Program-made: the position numbers and the translations under genes
Part shown: one piece after another, positions 19,682 to 31,664 of the stretch
Numbering within the stretch: the first letter of the stretch is position 1
Layout: the number at the start of each line of letters is the position of its first letter
NCBI GenBank assembly: GCA_049999725.1
Contig: JBNGIS010021462.1
Location: 1 to 64,000, forward strand
Direction: 5' to 3'
Length of the DNA: 64,000 nt
DNA from: Haplomitrium mnioides
Taxonomy: Eukaryota > Marchantiophyta > Haplomitriopsida > Calobryales
Notes under the pieces: generated by a model
The model's input: the letters and a program-made list of their open reading frames with translations, nothing else
The model's database searches: none
Told to the model about the DNA's origin: nothing

Positions 19682-21478
19682 CTACATCACCACTATGGAG
19701 TGATCCCGCTCTAAGCAGCGTCTGATCATCCCGTCACACCCCCTCTTGTGCAATATACCTTTAATCAAGAGGTATGGCCTGACCTTCCTAAGGAACACAA
19801 CAACCTCCTCTCTGTTGTTGCCTTGGGGAAGTTGTGCAAAGTAGAGGAATTCGGTGATGAGGGCGTAATCTGTGGTCCTCCTCATCTTCACTTGGAACAA
19901 GTCCTCATCAGGGAATTCATCCCCCACCTTCTGCTGGCTGACAAGTCCAGCAATCCTAGAGAAGAAGTCTGTATTGCTGTGCTTCTTTCCAAGCTTGATC
20001 TTGACCTCAAAGTTAAACTCCTGCAAGAGAAGCACCCACCTTGCAATCCGTCCGGTGACGTCTGGCTTGTTCACCATATACTTGAGCGCATTGTGATTCG
20101 TGTGGAAGATCACTTTATGCTGCAACAAGTAATGGTTGAACTTCTTCAAGGCATAGATGATTCCCAGTACTTTCCGATTTGTTGCAGAGTAATTCTTCTA
20201 TGTTGGTGCTAGTAGCCTGCTGGCAAAGTAGATGGGATGATTGCGTCCCTTCTCATCCACCTGGGATAGCACTACTCCAATGCAAAACCCAAACATGTCG
20301 ATCATCACATGAAAGTCCTTCCTCCAGCTGGGACGGACCAACGCATGGGCGTTTGCCAATCTTTTCTTCAACTCTCTGAAGCTCGCTAGTCTTTTTGGAG
20401 TGGCCTCAAATGTGCTACCCTCCTTGGTCATTTGATTGAGGGGCAGGGCCACCAAGGCGAATTGGTCGATGAATCTTCTGTAGTATCCAACGCACTCCAA
20501 GAAGCCTTGCACCTCCTTCAAATTGGTAGGAAATGCCACGTTCAACCAGTTGGTGATCTTCTCCTGATCCACCTCAATTCCTCTGTTTGAAATTTGGTGT
20601 CCGAGGAGTATCCTCTCCTTCACCCCGAAGAAGCATTTGTCTGGGTGCAGCTTCAGCCCCATCTCTCTGCACCTTTGAAGGGTGAGCCTCACATCCCGCT
20701 CGTGGTCTTTCAGCTTGTCATACACCACGAAGTTGTCGATGAACACCTCCAGGAATTTCTTGAGGTAGTCATGGAAGATGTTCATCATCATTCGCTGGAA
20801 GGTATCTAGTACATTACACAAACCGAATGGCATCCTCTTGAAAGCAAACACCTCCCATTCTGTGGTGAATTTTGTTTTGAGCTGATCTTCTTCCTTGATC
20901 CAGATCTGGTTGTATCCAGAGTACCCATCAAGGAAACTGTACACCTCCTATCCTACCACCAAGAACAACACCCCATCTATGAAGGGCAATGGATAGTGAT
21001 CCTTCTTCGTGGCCTCATTTAGTTTCCGAAAATCTTGGCACACTCGAATTTTCTTCTGCCCATCTTGTCCCACCTTCTTGGGCACCACTACCAAGGGAGA
21101 CACCCACTCGTTGTTGAAGACAGGGTAAATAAAATCAACTTCTAGGAGTTTGTCTACCTCCTCCTTCACCAACAGAGAGAATAGAGGATTCATCCGATAT
21201 TGCCTCTAGCGTACTAGGATTGCTGTGGGTTCCAGATCAATCCTATGCTCCTCCAATTCTCTTGGAACTCCCTTTAGATCTACGTGACTCCAAGCAAATG
21301 CGTCACTGAAATTGTGTAGGAGATTGGTGAAGGCCCTCTCCACTTCCCTGGTCAATTGGGAGCCAATATGGAAGGTGTGTCCTTCCCGGACCACCAACTG
21401 CTTGTGTTGGGCATCCTGCACCACCCCCATCTCATTCTGCCCCCTGCTGTCCTCTGCTGGCATAGAATCGCCAAGCAC
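19682..21478 (-). pseudogene. Reverse transcriptase-RNase H pseudogene, B1
   Basis: Three open segments joined by stops in one frame: 21478-21206 (FAWSHVDLKGVPRELEEH), 21193-20948 (fingers: IRVCQDFRKLNEATKKDHYP) and 20944-20198 (palm: YSFLDGYSGYNQIWI, RMPFGLCNVLDTFQ, then RNase H start FHVMIDMFGFCIGVVLSQ). The catalytic box reads FIDN at 20732-20743, where Ty3 elements normally have xxDD. RNase H continues at 20149-19682 (IFHTNHNALKYMV, GKKHSNTDFFSRIAGL). The stops sit at 21205-21207 (expected Trp or Arg), 20945-20947 and 20195-20197. The same FIDN is found in family C, so it may not be copy-specific decay. Confidence 0.88.
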
Positions 21479-21609
21479 ACTCCCCCTGCTCCCGCGGAAC
21501 TTCTTCGGACCCCTCCATGTCCGCTTTTCTCATCGGGTGAGACACTTCAGACTTCTCTTCCCTCTGAATCTTGATGTCCTCACCGTTGGCTTGATCTTCC
21601 GTAAAAATC

Positions 21610-22503
21610 CTCCACTAGTGCTCTAGTCCATCACAGGTGGATAATTTGATTTGGTTGACAAACACCACACCCTTCTCTGACAGATCCTCCTCTATCGCTT
21701 CACTCACCAATTGCACCCAATAGTGGTACTCCGAATCATCCTCTTCCTCGAACCACTCACTATCGTATTCTGCTTCCGACTGTGTTTCCCCCCAAGTGAG
21801 GAATAGGACCGTAGTGCACTATCATTTTTTTAGGGCCGAACACCAGCGTGGAGTTCCCCCAGTTGTGCATCACTCGGGCCCCATACAACCACGACCTTTC
21901 GATCAACACTGGGTATGGAGACGCGCTGGCAGGTCGCATTACCAAATAATTTAATTTGAACTCTTTCCCCCCTATGAATGTTGGAATCTAGAGAAGAGAG
22001 CCCAATGGCTTTACGCGCGACCCATTCGCTAGCCTCATGATTTGGGCTATATGCTGGAATTCTGTGAATCCCAATTTATGCGTTGTTTCCTCCACCATGA
22101 TGTTGACCCATGCCCCTCCATCCACGGGCACTAGGGACAATGTGCACCCTGCGATCTGGATGTCGATCTTAGGGGCCCCTTTGTCTTCACAGACCAATTG
22201 CAAATTTGCTGGAGCTCCCACCTTGGGTAGCCTTCTTCTCCTCTTGGCTCCCATCAACAATTTGCGGAGCTGTCTTCGATACGGCGGACTATCCTTGATT
22301 AGTTGTCCCACTGTGGCAGTAACATGGCAATTTCGCACATCTGTTTGAATGCTGTAGGGGCTCGGCTTTGTCCCCTCTTCCGCAGTTGCAATCTTTTCCT
22401 GAGCCTCATAGGTCCCTCCCTGCTGCTTCCGGACCTCCTTGAGGGTCTCCTCTACTACTCGCTCTTGTTCCAAAGCCTCCAAAGCCTCCAATTGTTGCCT
22501 CAC
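21610..22503 (-). pseudogene. Retropepsin-like protease pseudogene, B1
   Basis: 22503-21988 is open for 171 codons: a helical Glu-rich start (RRQQLEALEALEQERVVEE-like), KPSPYSIQTDVRNC, then the protease-like domain with LSLVPVDGGAWVNIMVEE, a D-G-G in place of D-T/S-G. After a stop at 21988 the frame continues (IPTFIGGKEFKLNYLVMRP, SWLYGARVMHNWGNSTLVF), which fits the flap and C-terminal half. It then loses frame near 21760 and tails off with an acidic stretch. B2 has DGG and family C has DRG at the same site. Confidence 0.75.
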
Positions 22504-24083
22504 TTGGTCCTGCTACTTTGGATAGAACCATTTCGAATTATCCCTCCCATAATCAAATCATTGCGTGGTGAGGTTGCTTAAGCCACCCCCTTTTGGGCTC
22601 TTTGCTCAAACTTCTTTTGGCTTCTCTTATTTGCCTTCACCGCTACCCTGGTCACCACCCGAAAACAATCCTTGGGAGTGGGAGTCTCCCAGCCTGGCAA
22701 TTCGGCTTCCTCCTCCATCTCTAGTGTGATCAGATTGACGATTGCAGGGGGAGGAGGATTTGCGCTTGGTCCAGGAGGAGCATCGGGCCTTTAGTTTGGG
22801 CAATTCACCGCCACATGCCCCTCCTTCTTGCATTGGAAGCACAAAGGAGGTGGTTGGCCATAACCGCTCTTCCGTGGCTTTGAACAGCTAGATGAAATGT
22901 GGCCGGGTTGGCCACAATTCCAACAAACCATGATGGTTGTCCTGGGAGGCCAATTGGCAGCCTACTGATTCATAGGCCATGCGTTCCCTTTAGCAAGCCT
23001 ACTCAGAATTGTCCGAGGTCCCCCGCTGATTTGATATACTGTTTTTAGGGCCTCCTCCATGGCATATTCTACCTCCTCTCTCACATACTTTGGCACTTCC
23101 TCTCTCACATAATGCACAACATTATTGTCGTTTGGACATTCCTATGGGGAGTGTCCGTGTTGCTTGCATCTGACGCACCAGACTCCAACTCTTTGGGCTG
23201 GCAGGGGCCTGCCTTCCAATTTGATTCCAGCCAAGAGGATCTTCATCGTCTCCATCTTGGCGCTCAGCTCCTCAATTCGATCCCTCCTCTCTGGCTTCCT
23301 GCTCGCTTCGAGTTCGGGTTCAGCTTTCCAGTACCTCCCCTTGTTGGCGCCCTTGCGATGACTGATCTCCTTGGCCTGCTTCTTCTTCTTCAAGTCATTC
23401 TTATTCTTCTTCTTCTTCCTAGCCGACTGGTCCTCCTCTGAGCTACTACTGCTTGACTCATTCTCGCCTTCCGAGGAGGACTCAAAACTCTGATCCGTCT
23501 CATCGTCATTGTGTGAGGTGTCCAAAGAATCATCAGAGTCGTACCTGGCCCGTGACTTCCTTATGGAACTGGTGATGGCAGCCTTTACGTGAGATCGTGC
23601 TACATTGACGGCATCCTCCAAAGCATGTGGACCTGTTTGGCGCACCCAGGTCTCAATTCCTCTGGGTAGCTCTAGGAACCACGCCGTGAGCATCCCGTCA
23701 GTGGTTGGCGGGTTCAGTTTCCGCGCCACCTTCTTGAAATGCTAGAGGAATTTCCTCACGGACTCCTTCTTCTTTATTCGGAGCTTACCCATCTTGATTA
23801 GCGCTTCCGTCTCTTCTCCAATCCCTCGGAATTCTGCTATGAAGGTTGCTTTGAATGCATGCTAGTCACGTTTGACATTATCTAGCAAATCCTTGTACTA
23901 AAGCTGAGCTTCTCCCTTCAAAACTGCTAGCAGAATCCCAATCTTTACATGGGCTTCCCCATTTGTTGTTGCAGTGTTCTCTAGGTTGTCCAACCATGCA
24001 TTTGGGTCATCCTTTGGACGTCCCTTGAAGAACTTGTACTTGAATCTCCCCCGAAGCCCAGAAGGAGGTACAAGATTGGCCAT
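22504..24083 (-). pseudogene. gag pseudogene with three zinc knuckles, B1
   Basis: The likely start is the ATG at 24083 (MANLVPPSGLRGRF), conserved in B2 (MANPVPPSGLQRRF). The capsid region (AWLDNLENTATTNGEAHVKI, LLAVLKGEAQL) is broken by stops near 23898, 23860 and 23743. 23729-23142 is open: ARKLNPPTTDGMLTAWFL, a Ser/Asp-rich acidic tract and a Lys-rich basic tract. Three CX2CX4HX4C zinc knuckles follow: 23177-23136 (CVRCKQHGHSP, with a stop where family C has Gln), 22925-22884 (CWNCGQPGHISSSC) and 22841-22800 (CFQCKKEGHVAVNC). The knuckles bind nucleic acid in related Gags. At least six stops interrupt the frame. The spacer between knuckles one and two carries a repeated YVREEV motif. Confidence 0.82.
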
Positions 24084-24261
24084 TCCTCCACTGGCCACTA
24101 CCACTTCCACCTATAAGTCTCTTCTTTCCGCCACTCTTCCTCAATAGACTCACTCCCAATGGCTCTGTTTCTCGGAATGGCCTTCTCACATGCTGACTTG
24201 AGTCTCAGGTGCACAAAGTGGGGTGTCTCTAGTTTGGGTTGGTCTCAGGTTTCTCCAAACC

Positions 24262-24291
24262 TTTTGCCCTCCTTCTAGTGCAAAAAATTCA
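24262..24291 (-). promoter_or_regulatory. Candidate primer binding region, B1
   Basis: On the - strand the 5' LTR ends GGAGTCACA, then TGAATTTTTTGCACTAGAAGG. B2 has TGAATTTTTTAGAACTAGAA at 38136. A T-run separates the LTR from any TGG, and I cannot match the sequence to a tRNA end. Confidence 0.4.
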
Positions 24292-27200
24292 TGTGACTCC
24301 TCTGTTCTAGGCCTTAACCTTTCCAAGTGATGCTTTGAAGGTAGGGGAGGACAGATTCAGGGCTTTCAGGTTCTATCTTGAGATGGCCCCTTGCCAGGTA
24401 ACATTTTGACGCCTTAAGGATTCTCCTTTTCCTTCCAAGCCTTTAGCACACCACTCACTCTCTTCTGGTTGCACTCAAGTCATCATTCATACAACCTCCA
24501 AGTCCACATTCATAACCCCCAGCTGTTCTTTGTGTAATTCTTCCACTTTATTCCAAGGGCCCAATGACTCAGACCTTGCCACCTTATTTGGGCTTTGGGG
24601 CGGAAATGTGCTTGTGACATGCACCAATGAACAATACAAGAGAACTGGACTCCCCCTCTCAAGGTTGTCACAGAACTAGTATAGCTGATCCTAACTATCA
24701 TAAGATGTACTAATTCCTAACTATGCAACAGGATTAGGAACAGAGAGCATTTACCCCCATGATATCGAAATTGTGTCAAGGGATTGGACTCCCTCTCCAA
24801 GGCTGTCACGGGGTTTGCTCAGCTATCATAATGTAGTCTAATCTAAAATGTCTCTTGAATACAAATGCAAAAAGAAAATCTAACTATACACATATGCACA
24901 AAACACTCCCAACTATGTATTGCATTAGAAACAAAGTCCTTGAAGGCCCACTGGACTGATTTCACCAACTGATGCTTACCTTCTGAATCCCTGGCTACCT
25001 TCCAGCCTTCCAACCAACTTCCACCCACACACCCCTCTCTCTAGATAGTTTTCAACTTCCCTCACGAGAAGCCCTGAATTTACTTCCTTAGGCTAAGAAG
25101 AGGATTTCTTTCACCCCCACCTCTGGGAGACAATCTTCTTGACTGCAAGTAGCCCACTCCACCCCGAGCCTTGACAGGTCTTGCTCTGCAGTGCACGAGC
25201 ACTAACGAAGCCCCCGTTCTTAGCTCCCTTCAAAGAATTACACCAAAGTGTACTCCGAACACTCTGGGTTGATGCTCTTGCACAAGGAATGCAGAGATGA
25301 CCCCAAGCTCCTCACTTGGCAGCCTCTCCCAAATTCTCAGCAAGCAAGAATCCCTTCTAGCTCACGTATCGGTCCACCTCCGCTTCTGGTCCACTCATGG
25401 GGACGAGTTCATCTAGATCACCCGAGCCTCTAGAGCTCCTCACTCAACGATTCTCGGTGCCCCTCCAATCCACCTTCGAGCCCCTGCTTGCCCCTGGAGC
25501 CAATTCACCTGCTTCACGCAGCTTCTCACCGAATTCTTCCTCTTGCTTTACCTCGTTGTGATTTCCCTATCTTGAGGTTGTTTTCACGTCCCTAGATTGC
25601 TTGTGCATCAACCTGAACAAAATTGGAGGCCCCCGATGTATACCCTCCGAGCACTAATCCCTTGAGCCCGATCCAAAGAGAACTCGTTAATCCCGTTGAC
25701 TCGGAATAGGAGGTGATGACGCGTGTTCTGCGAGGTTGTTATTCCCGTTACAACGAAAAAGGAGAGCTTGCCGCGTGTCCTGTCGGTTGGTTGGGAAAAG
25801 CTAACTACAACGGTAACTTCCACGGGGAGTCCAAGGAATCTTGCGGGTTGAGATTCCATAGATTCCCACGGAGCCAAGTCTGAAGGGTTCCTCGAAACAT
25901 AGTTTTGAAGCACCCCGCGGACCCTAGTCCATAGAATCTCTACAGATTTGCCCAAATATCCCAAGTGATCCTCCAAGCGCCACGTCATCTAAGGCCCCGC
26001 CGTCCGACGCCACACCGCAAAGGGGTAGGCGGACCGTCGTGTTGACCCCCTCCTCCGAAGTTGACCTGCTCGTGGCCCGAGGTCCGATGGGCTCCCACCT
26101 ACTTCCGCGTGTCCTCTGACTTGCTCGAGGCTCCCGGAGTCACCACATCATCCGAAGAGCGTCGTCCGACGTCGCCCCGCAAAGGGGTAGGTGGACCGTC
26201 GGGCTGACTTTCTTCCGAAGTTGACCCGCCAAATTTCCTCCGAGCTTCTCAAAGCGCCACATCATCTGAAGGCTGCCGTTCGACACGCCCCGCAAAAGGG
26301 TAGGTGGACCGTCACTTGACCTTCTTCCAAGGTTGACTCGTTGACCTTCTGTGGATGCCACATCATCCAAAAATCCTTCCATTGCTGAGTAAGAACTATG
26401 TCAATGTTGCCGTTTCGGAACTCCCTTGCCATAAAAATAACAAGCGCTCGAGGCTCCCATCGCCAAGTTGTCACCCCGCTTGTTGTACGAACAACAAAGA
26501 GCTTCCCAGATCCTCTGTCAAACTTTTGAATATCGTGGCCGTACCCTGTCAAACTTTCCTCTTGGTCTTGCCAAATCTGCGATAGGTCATCTTTCCGGTG
26601 CCGCTTGCTTTTTCCTCTGGTCAGTTCCGCGCTAAATTGGCTTTCCGACCGATCCCACCTTGCTCTCCAGTTTGTCAACATGTCGCCTTTTCAGTACATC
26701 CTTCCTTTCTCCCCATTGGATTGTTGATATATCGCCCTTCTGGCTCATCTCATTCTTCCCGTTGGACGATTGGTGATGGATCACCTTTTCAACATGCCTT
26801 GTTTCTCTTCTGATCGGATCGTCGATAGGTCGTCATTTCGCTGTTGCTTACTCTTTGTCTGACCAGGCCTGCGATAGATCCCCTTTTCAGCTTCATCGGT
26901 TTTCCTCCAATCGGATCTGCGCTAAGTCACCCCTTCGGCTTCCTCGGTCCTCCTCTGGTCGAAACTACGCTAACTCACCACTTCAGCACTCTTTGGTTTT
27001 CCTTTGACCGAACTCGCGATATATCGCCTCTTCGAGTCTTCCCCGTTGCTCCCCGGTTGGACTCTCATCGGATCCCTGTTAAGCGAGTTCCCCACGTCGG
27101 AAGACGGATCGGAACCCACTTAACCGGGATCCCCACTTAGGGAGGTGAATTTCCGTTAAGTTTTGTAGGCTCCGCCACTTCTCGTGTAGATCCTTGGGCT

Positions 27201-27831
27201 TCCTGAAGCCGCCACATTGTCCGTGGAATCCCGCAAATCACTCCAAAGACGCACCGTTTCCGTGGAATCTCGCAGAGCCTTCAAAGAACTCCACATTTCT
27301 GCTAGGATTTGCGGATTCAAGAGAGAAGGATTGCTCTGATCTTTGCAGAGCGTGCCCACGTTTGCGAGTTCGAGGCGTCCCCCGCTCCCTAGCCTAGCTT
27401 GCTCGTGCAACGATCTCGACTCCTCCTTCCTCCCCTGATCCTTGCTCCTGATGTATGGGCGCTGCAGGAAATGTTCATGGTCTCTCTCTCCTCTGTGTGC
27501 CTTCAGGTTTCCATGTTGTAGATTCGTTCTTCCTCCTCCGATCGCTTCGCCTTGGGTGGGCGTTCCCTTCTTCCCTACTCAGCTTTGATCCCTGCATCCT
27601 CATGAGACCCACATGTTCTCGCTTGCTCACTTCGGATTTTTGTAGTGGTACCCCTCCCCTGGCTGGCGATCACGGTTCCCTTCTCATCCTCCGATGATCC
27701 CAATTCTTACTAGCTGATTGAGGTCAATCCGCTGCTCCCAAAGTGCCTTCACATTTGCAAAAGGGACATTATGCCAATGCTGCTTTTGATTTTCTGAATC
27801 TTGCTTTAGTGACCCAAATTGCTAGCTGATA
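24292..27831 (-). repeat. 5' LTR of B1 (3540 bp)
   Basis: In + direction starts TGTGACTCCT (TGTCACTCCC in the sister LTR) and ends GCTAGCTGATA at 27831. It contains the segment missing from the 3' LTR (24419-25448), the hairpin modules (about 26000-26310) and the 49-bp array (about 26590-27040). A conserved inverted repeat lies near 25243-25267. ORFs inside it are not conserved between LTR copies and are treated as chance. Confidence 0.9.
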
Positions 27832-28792
27832 ATGTATGTAAAAGAAAAACGTATATGATTTTAGCATTCAAGAAAACCTAATTGAGACTTATTTTTGATA
27901 GTTAGACTTATTTTCTATCTCTAATAGACCTATGTATGTAAGTAAGGAATGTATATGATTTTAGCATTCAAGAGAAGCTAATTGATAGATTTCTTTTTAT
28001 AGTTAGACTTCTTTTCTATCTCTAATAGACTTATGTATGTAAGTTAGGAATGTGTATGATTTTAGCATTCAAAAAAACCTAATTGATACTTTTTTTTATA
28101 GTTAGACTTATTTTCTATCTCTAATAGATCTATGTATGCAAGTTGGGAATGTAAATGATTTTAGCATTCTAAAAAACTTAATTGAGACTTAATTTTTTTA
28201 TAGTTAGACTTATTTGCTATCTCTAATAGACCTATGTATGTAAGATAGGAATGTATGTGATTTTAGCATTGAGAAAAACCTAATTGAGACTTATTTTTCT
28301 ATAGTTAGACTTATTTTCTATGTCTAATAGACCTATGTATGCAAGTGGGGAAAGTATATGATTTTAGCATTAAGAAAACTTAATTCAAACTTATTTTTTA
28401 TAGTTAGACTTATTTTCTATCTCTAATAGACCTATGTATGTAAGTTGGGAATGTATATGATTTTCGCATTCAAAAAAACGTAATTGAGACTTATTTTTCT
28501 AAAGTAAGACTTATTTTCTATCTCTAATAGACCTATGTATGTAAGTTGGGAATGTATATGATTTTAGCATTCAAGAAAACCTAATTGAGACTTATTTTTT
28601 TATAGTTAGACTTATTTTCTATGTCTAATAGACCTATGTAAGTAAGTGGGGAATGTATCTGATTTTAGCATTAAAAATACTTAATTCAGACTTGTGTTTT
28701 TATAGTTAGACTTATTTTCTATCTCTAATAAACCTATGTATGTAAGTGAGGAATGTATGTGTATTTAGCATTCAAAAAAATCTAGTTGAGAC
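27832..28792. repeat. Satellite block between B1 and the copia element
   Basis: About 9.6 units of the same ~100-bp satellite as 9158-15916, starting with the ATGTA target duplicate (27832-27836) and ending with GAGAC (28788-28792), the left target duplicate of the copia element. Confidence 0.95.
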
Positions 28793-29061
28793 TGTTGGAA
28801 AACAAGCCCATTAGCTCATGCATAGGATGTGAAGAATGTGGCAACAATCATGTAAGCAAATCTCCAATATTCTTCTCCTTCTCTTCTCTCACTTCATGCT
28901 CATCTCTCTCATGTAATAATAATCATAATACAAAGTACAAAGGATAGGATATGCTAATCTCATAGGATTAGCACTAACTCTAATCCTAATCCTACACTCT
29001 AATCATAGGTTAAGGACTAATGATCTATTAGCCTAATCATCTTACTACATGTATTACAACA
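28793..29061 (-). repeat. 3' LTR of the copia element (269 bp)
   Basis: Begins TGTTGGAA and ends TTACAACA in + direction. The near-identical copy is at 45803-46061, which lacks a 9-bp segment around CTCTCACTT. Confidence 0.93.
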
Positions 29062-29072
29062 CTCCCACTTGG
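29062..29072 (-). promoter_or_regulatory. Polypurine tract, copia element
   Basis: On the - strand CCAAGTGGGAG abuts the TGTTGTAATA start of the 3' LTR, in the correct place for plus-strand priming. Confidence 0.75.
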
Positions 29073-29433
29073 CTATAACATGGGGAATAGTGTAGCCACA
29101 CGTAAGATGAATATAAGACCTATGATAGAAATATCACCAACACTCCAAATAAATCCATATGCAATATAAAGGTGTTGCCTTATTAAAACCCTCTCATACG
29201 CCAACAAGGGAAAGAGTACAACCACCATTTATAGATGGATATAGGAGTCATATAGTGACCAAAATAAATAATAATGATAAGAAAATCGACTATAGGCCAA
29301 AATAATGAATCTGAAAATAATAATGATATGATACTGAGAAAAAGAATAATATGAGAAAAAAAATAGAATATAATGAAAGGTCAGAGATAATAATAATAAT
29401 GTCAACAATATAATAAAATAATAATCGATGAAG

Positions 29434-30876
29434 TCATGATAATAAAGTCGATAATCTCCATAAACCAAGTAGATGACAAAAATGTTGATGCAGTGCCGGA
29501 GGTAAGGCCTTAGTAAATATGTCAGCAATATTCTCCTTATGGGAGATAACATGCACAGAAATAATGTCATCAATCTGCTCATGAGTGAAGAAAAACTTTG
29601 GAGCAATGTGTTTTATGCGGTCTCCTTTAATAAATCCTTGTGAAACTTGTTGTACACATGCCAAGTTATCTTCAAAAATAACAGTAGGATAAGATATACA
29701 AGGCAAACCACAATGTAAGTAAATATGATCAAGCATCCTCCATAGGTATATGCACTCCCTACTAGCTTCATATAGAGCAATGATCTCTGCATGGTTTGAG
29801 GATGTAAAAGTCAAAGTTTGCTTTGTACTTTTCCATGATATAGCTGTAGAGCCACATAGGAAAATATAACTGGTTTGGGATTTAGCATCATCAGGATCCA
29901 ACAAGTATCCTGCATCTGCATAACCGGTAAGTATTTGATCAGTATTATTTGGGAAAAATAGTCTCGTGTCAATTGTGCCTTGTAAATATCTGAAAATACG
30001 TTTAATACCATTCCAATGCCTTATAGTAGGTTGTGAACTATGTCTTGTAAGCAAGTTTACGGAAAATGAAATGTTAGGACGTGTTTGATTAGCAAGATAC
30101 ATAAGAGCTACTATAGCTGAGAGATATGGTATCTCATATCCAAGGATAGGCTCTATGTTTTTTCGTTTTCGGAAAATATCTTTGTCTCTGTCTAGTGATC
30201 TTATCTCCATAGGTGATGTAACTGGATGAGATTTATCCATATTGAATTGTTTAAGGATATTCTTAGTATAAGTACTGTGATGTATCAATATGCCATCATC
30301 GAGATACTCAAATTGTAATCCCAAACAATACTTGGTCTTACCAATATCCTTCATATCAAAAGTCTTCTTAAGCATAAAAATAGTATGCTCAAGTAAGGAT
30401 TGGTGACCAAAAAGGTTTATGTCATCAATATATAGTGCAACAATTATAAATTCTTTGTCGACATTCTTGATGAACAAACTTGGTGCAATGTCATCAAAGT
30501 GAAAACCTATGGCAATCATCTCCTCATGAAATCTATAATACCATATTCGACCAATCTGTTTTAGTTCATAAATAGATTGAAGGATCTGGACTACATATCC
30601 ACCCTTGGCCAGAGGTATGGATTGATGCATAGGGGGGACAATAAGTCGTTTCTCCCTAGAATGCATCTCATAGACTGTAGGTTCTAACCCAGTACTTCCA
30701 CCACTGGGTGCAATGATGGTCGATGGTAAAGAGGTAGATGGACCGCTAAATGGTTTACTCTTAGTGACATTCTCCCCCTGAATATGATAGATACTCCTAG
30801 CTACAAGCTCTAGAGCAGCTTTCATGTAAATCTGGGTATCCAAAAGCCCGTATAGGTATGTTGTCACCACATCCAT
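29434..30876 (-). pseudogene. Copia RT-RNase H, long open segment
   Basis: 480 codons open on the - strand. RT blocks: YELKQIGRIWYYRFHEEM, then catalytic YIDD (30432-30421) in VALYIDDINLFG, and KDIGKTKYCLGLQFEYLDDG. RNase H follows: LTGYADAGYLLDPDDAKSQT, SWKSTKQTLTFTSSNHAEII with catalytic Asp and Glu, and ending HISHKENIADIFTKALPP, the usual copia terminus. The segment begins just after a stop; the homologous protein continues upstream, so the ATG at 30876 is internal. It is the largest intact ORF in the window, but with stops upstream it cannot give a full polyprotein. The 29062-29433 stretch downstream is AT-rich leader to the purine tract. Confidence 0.88.
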
Positions 30877-31664
30877 CTAATGTGTGATGAGCACATGTCC
30901 TAGGGAAAAGCCTACTAGGAACCGGTATGTGATAGCATCCATAACTGGGGCATATGTGAGATCATAGTCTCTTCCAAATACTTGTGTATAGCCTTTAGCT
31001 ACAAGGCGTGCCTTATATCAGACAATTTTGCCTTTTTCATTTTGCTTTTTCACAAAGATCCTCCTATATCCGATTAAATTAACATATGAGGGAATAGGGA
31101 CTACAGGTCCAAATACTTTCCTCTGTATCATGGAATCAAGTTCTGAATCCATTGCCTTTTTCCACTCTATCTTGTCAGAACTGTCCAAAGCTTCTTTGAC
31201 AGATCTGGGATCATGTGGTATATCGGATATAGTAAGTGAAACCTAGAATGCAAAAGGGTCATTGACATCTACATTCTCTCTTTGCCATATAACCCTTGTA
31301 TCCATATAGTGGATTGCGATCTCTTTATTATCAGGGTATTCTAAGAAAGAAATAATCAGCTAAGATAGTAAAGGTGTAGATGAAGATGCTTTCATAACAT
31401 CAGCTGAGAATGTAGTTCTCTTAGTCAGAACTTTTTGCCTATGTTGAGAGTCTTTTGAGCCAAGAGGGCGTCCTCTCTTTTGCCTTGGTACTTGGTCAAC
31501 TGCTGGTTTTGAAGTGTCCTGAATTCTTGCAGGAACATTCACCGCATGAATGTGTGACCTAGTTACCTTTGCAATTTCATTAAAAGAATCTGGCAATTGT
31601 TCGACTACATTAGCCAAGTGAAGAAGTCTCTTGACCTCATCTTCACCTTGTCTTGTTTTTTAAT
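30877..31664 (-). pseudogene. Copia integrase-RT linker and RT N-terminus
   Basis: 31617-31360 encodes a linker with QKRGRPLGSKDSQHRQ, typical of the region between copia integrase and RT. After stops, blocks IEWKKAMDSELDSMIQ, YRRIFVKKQNEKGKIV, YKARLVAKGYTQVFGRDYD and YAPVMDAITYRFLV are recognisable as the RT N-terminus (about 31190-30885). The frame is broken by at least three stops. Confidence 0.8.

Larger units (their letters stand above)
15917..27831 (-). mobile_element. Full-length Ty3/gypsy element B1 (family B), 11.9 kb
   Basis: Two long direct repeats (15917-18388 and 24292-27831) flank an internal region that reads on the - strand as gag (three zinc knuckles), protease, RT, RNase H and integrase. 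The purine tract lies next to the left LTR and the primer-site region next to the right LTR, which confirms - orientation. ATGTA is duplicated on both sides in satellite DNA. Coding regions carry many stops where related copies have Gln, Arg or Trp codons, consistent with C-to-T decay. Confidence 0.92.

Noticed and set aside
19748-20212. Long + strand ORFs opposite B1 pol
   Set aside because: They are antisense shadows; the - strand encodes clear RNase H and RT motifs at the same place.
29229-29606. A 125-codon hydrophobic ORF (Tyr/Leu/Ile-rich) overlapping the copia RNase H end
   Set aside because: It is an alternate-frame reading of AT-rich sequence overlapping the true RNase H terminus and the leader to the purine tract; composition explains its hydrophobicity.
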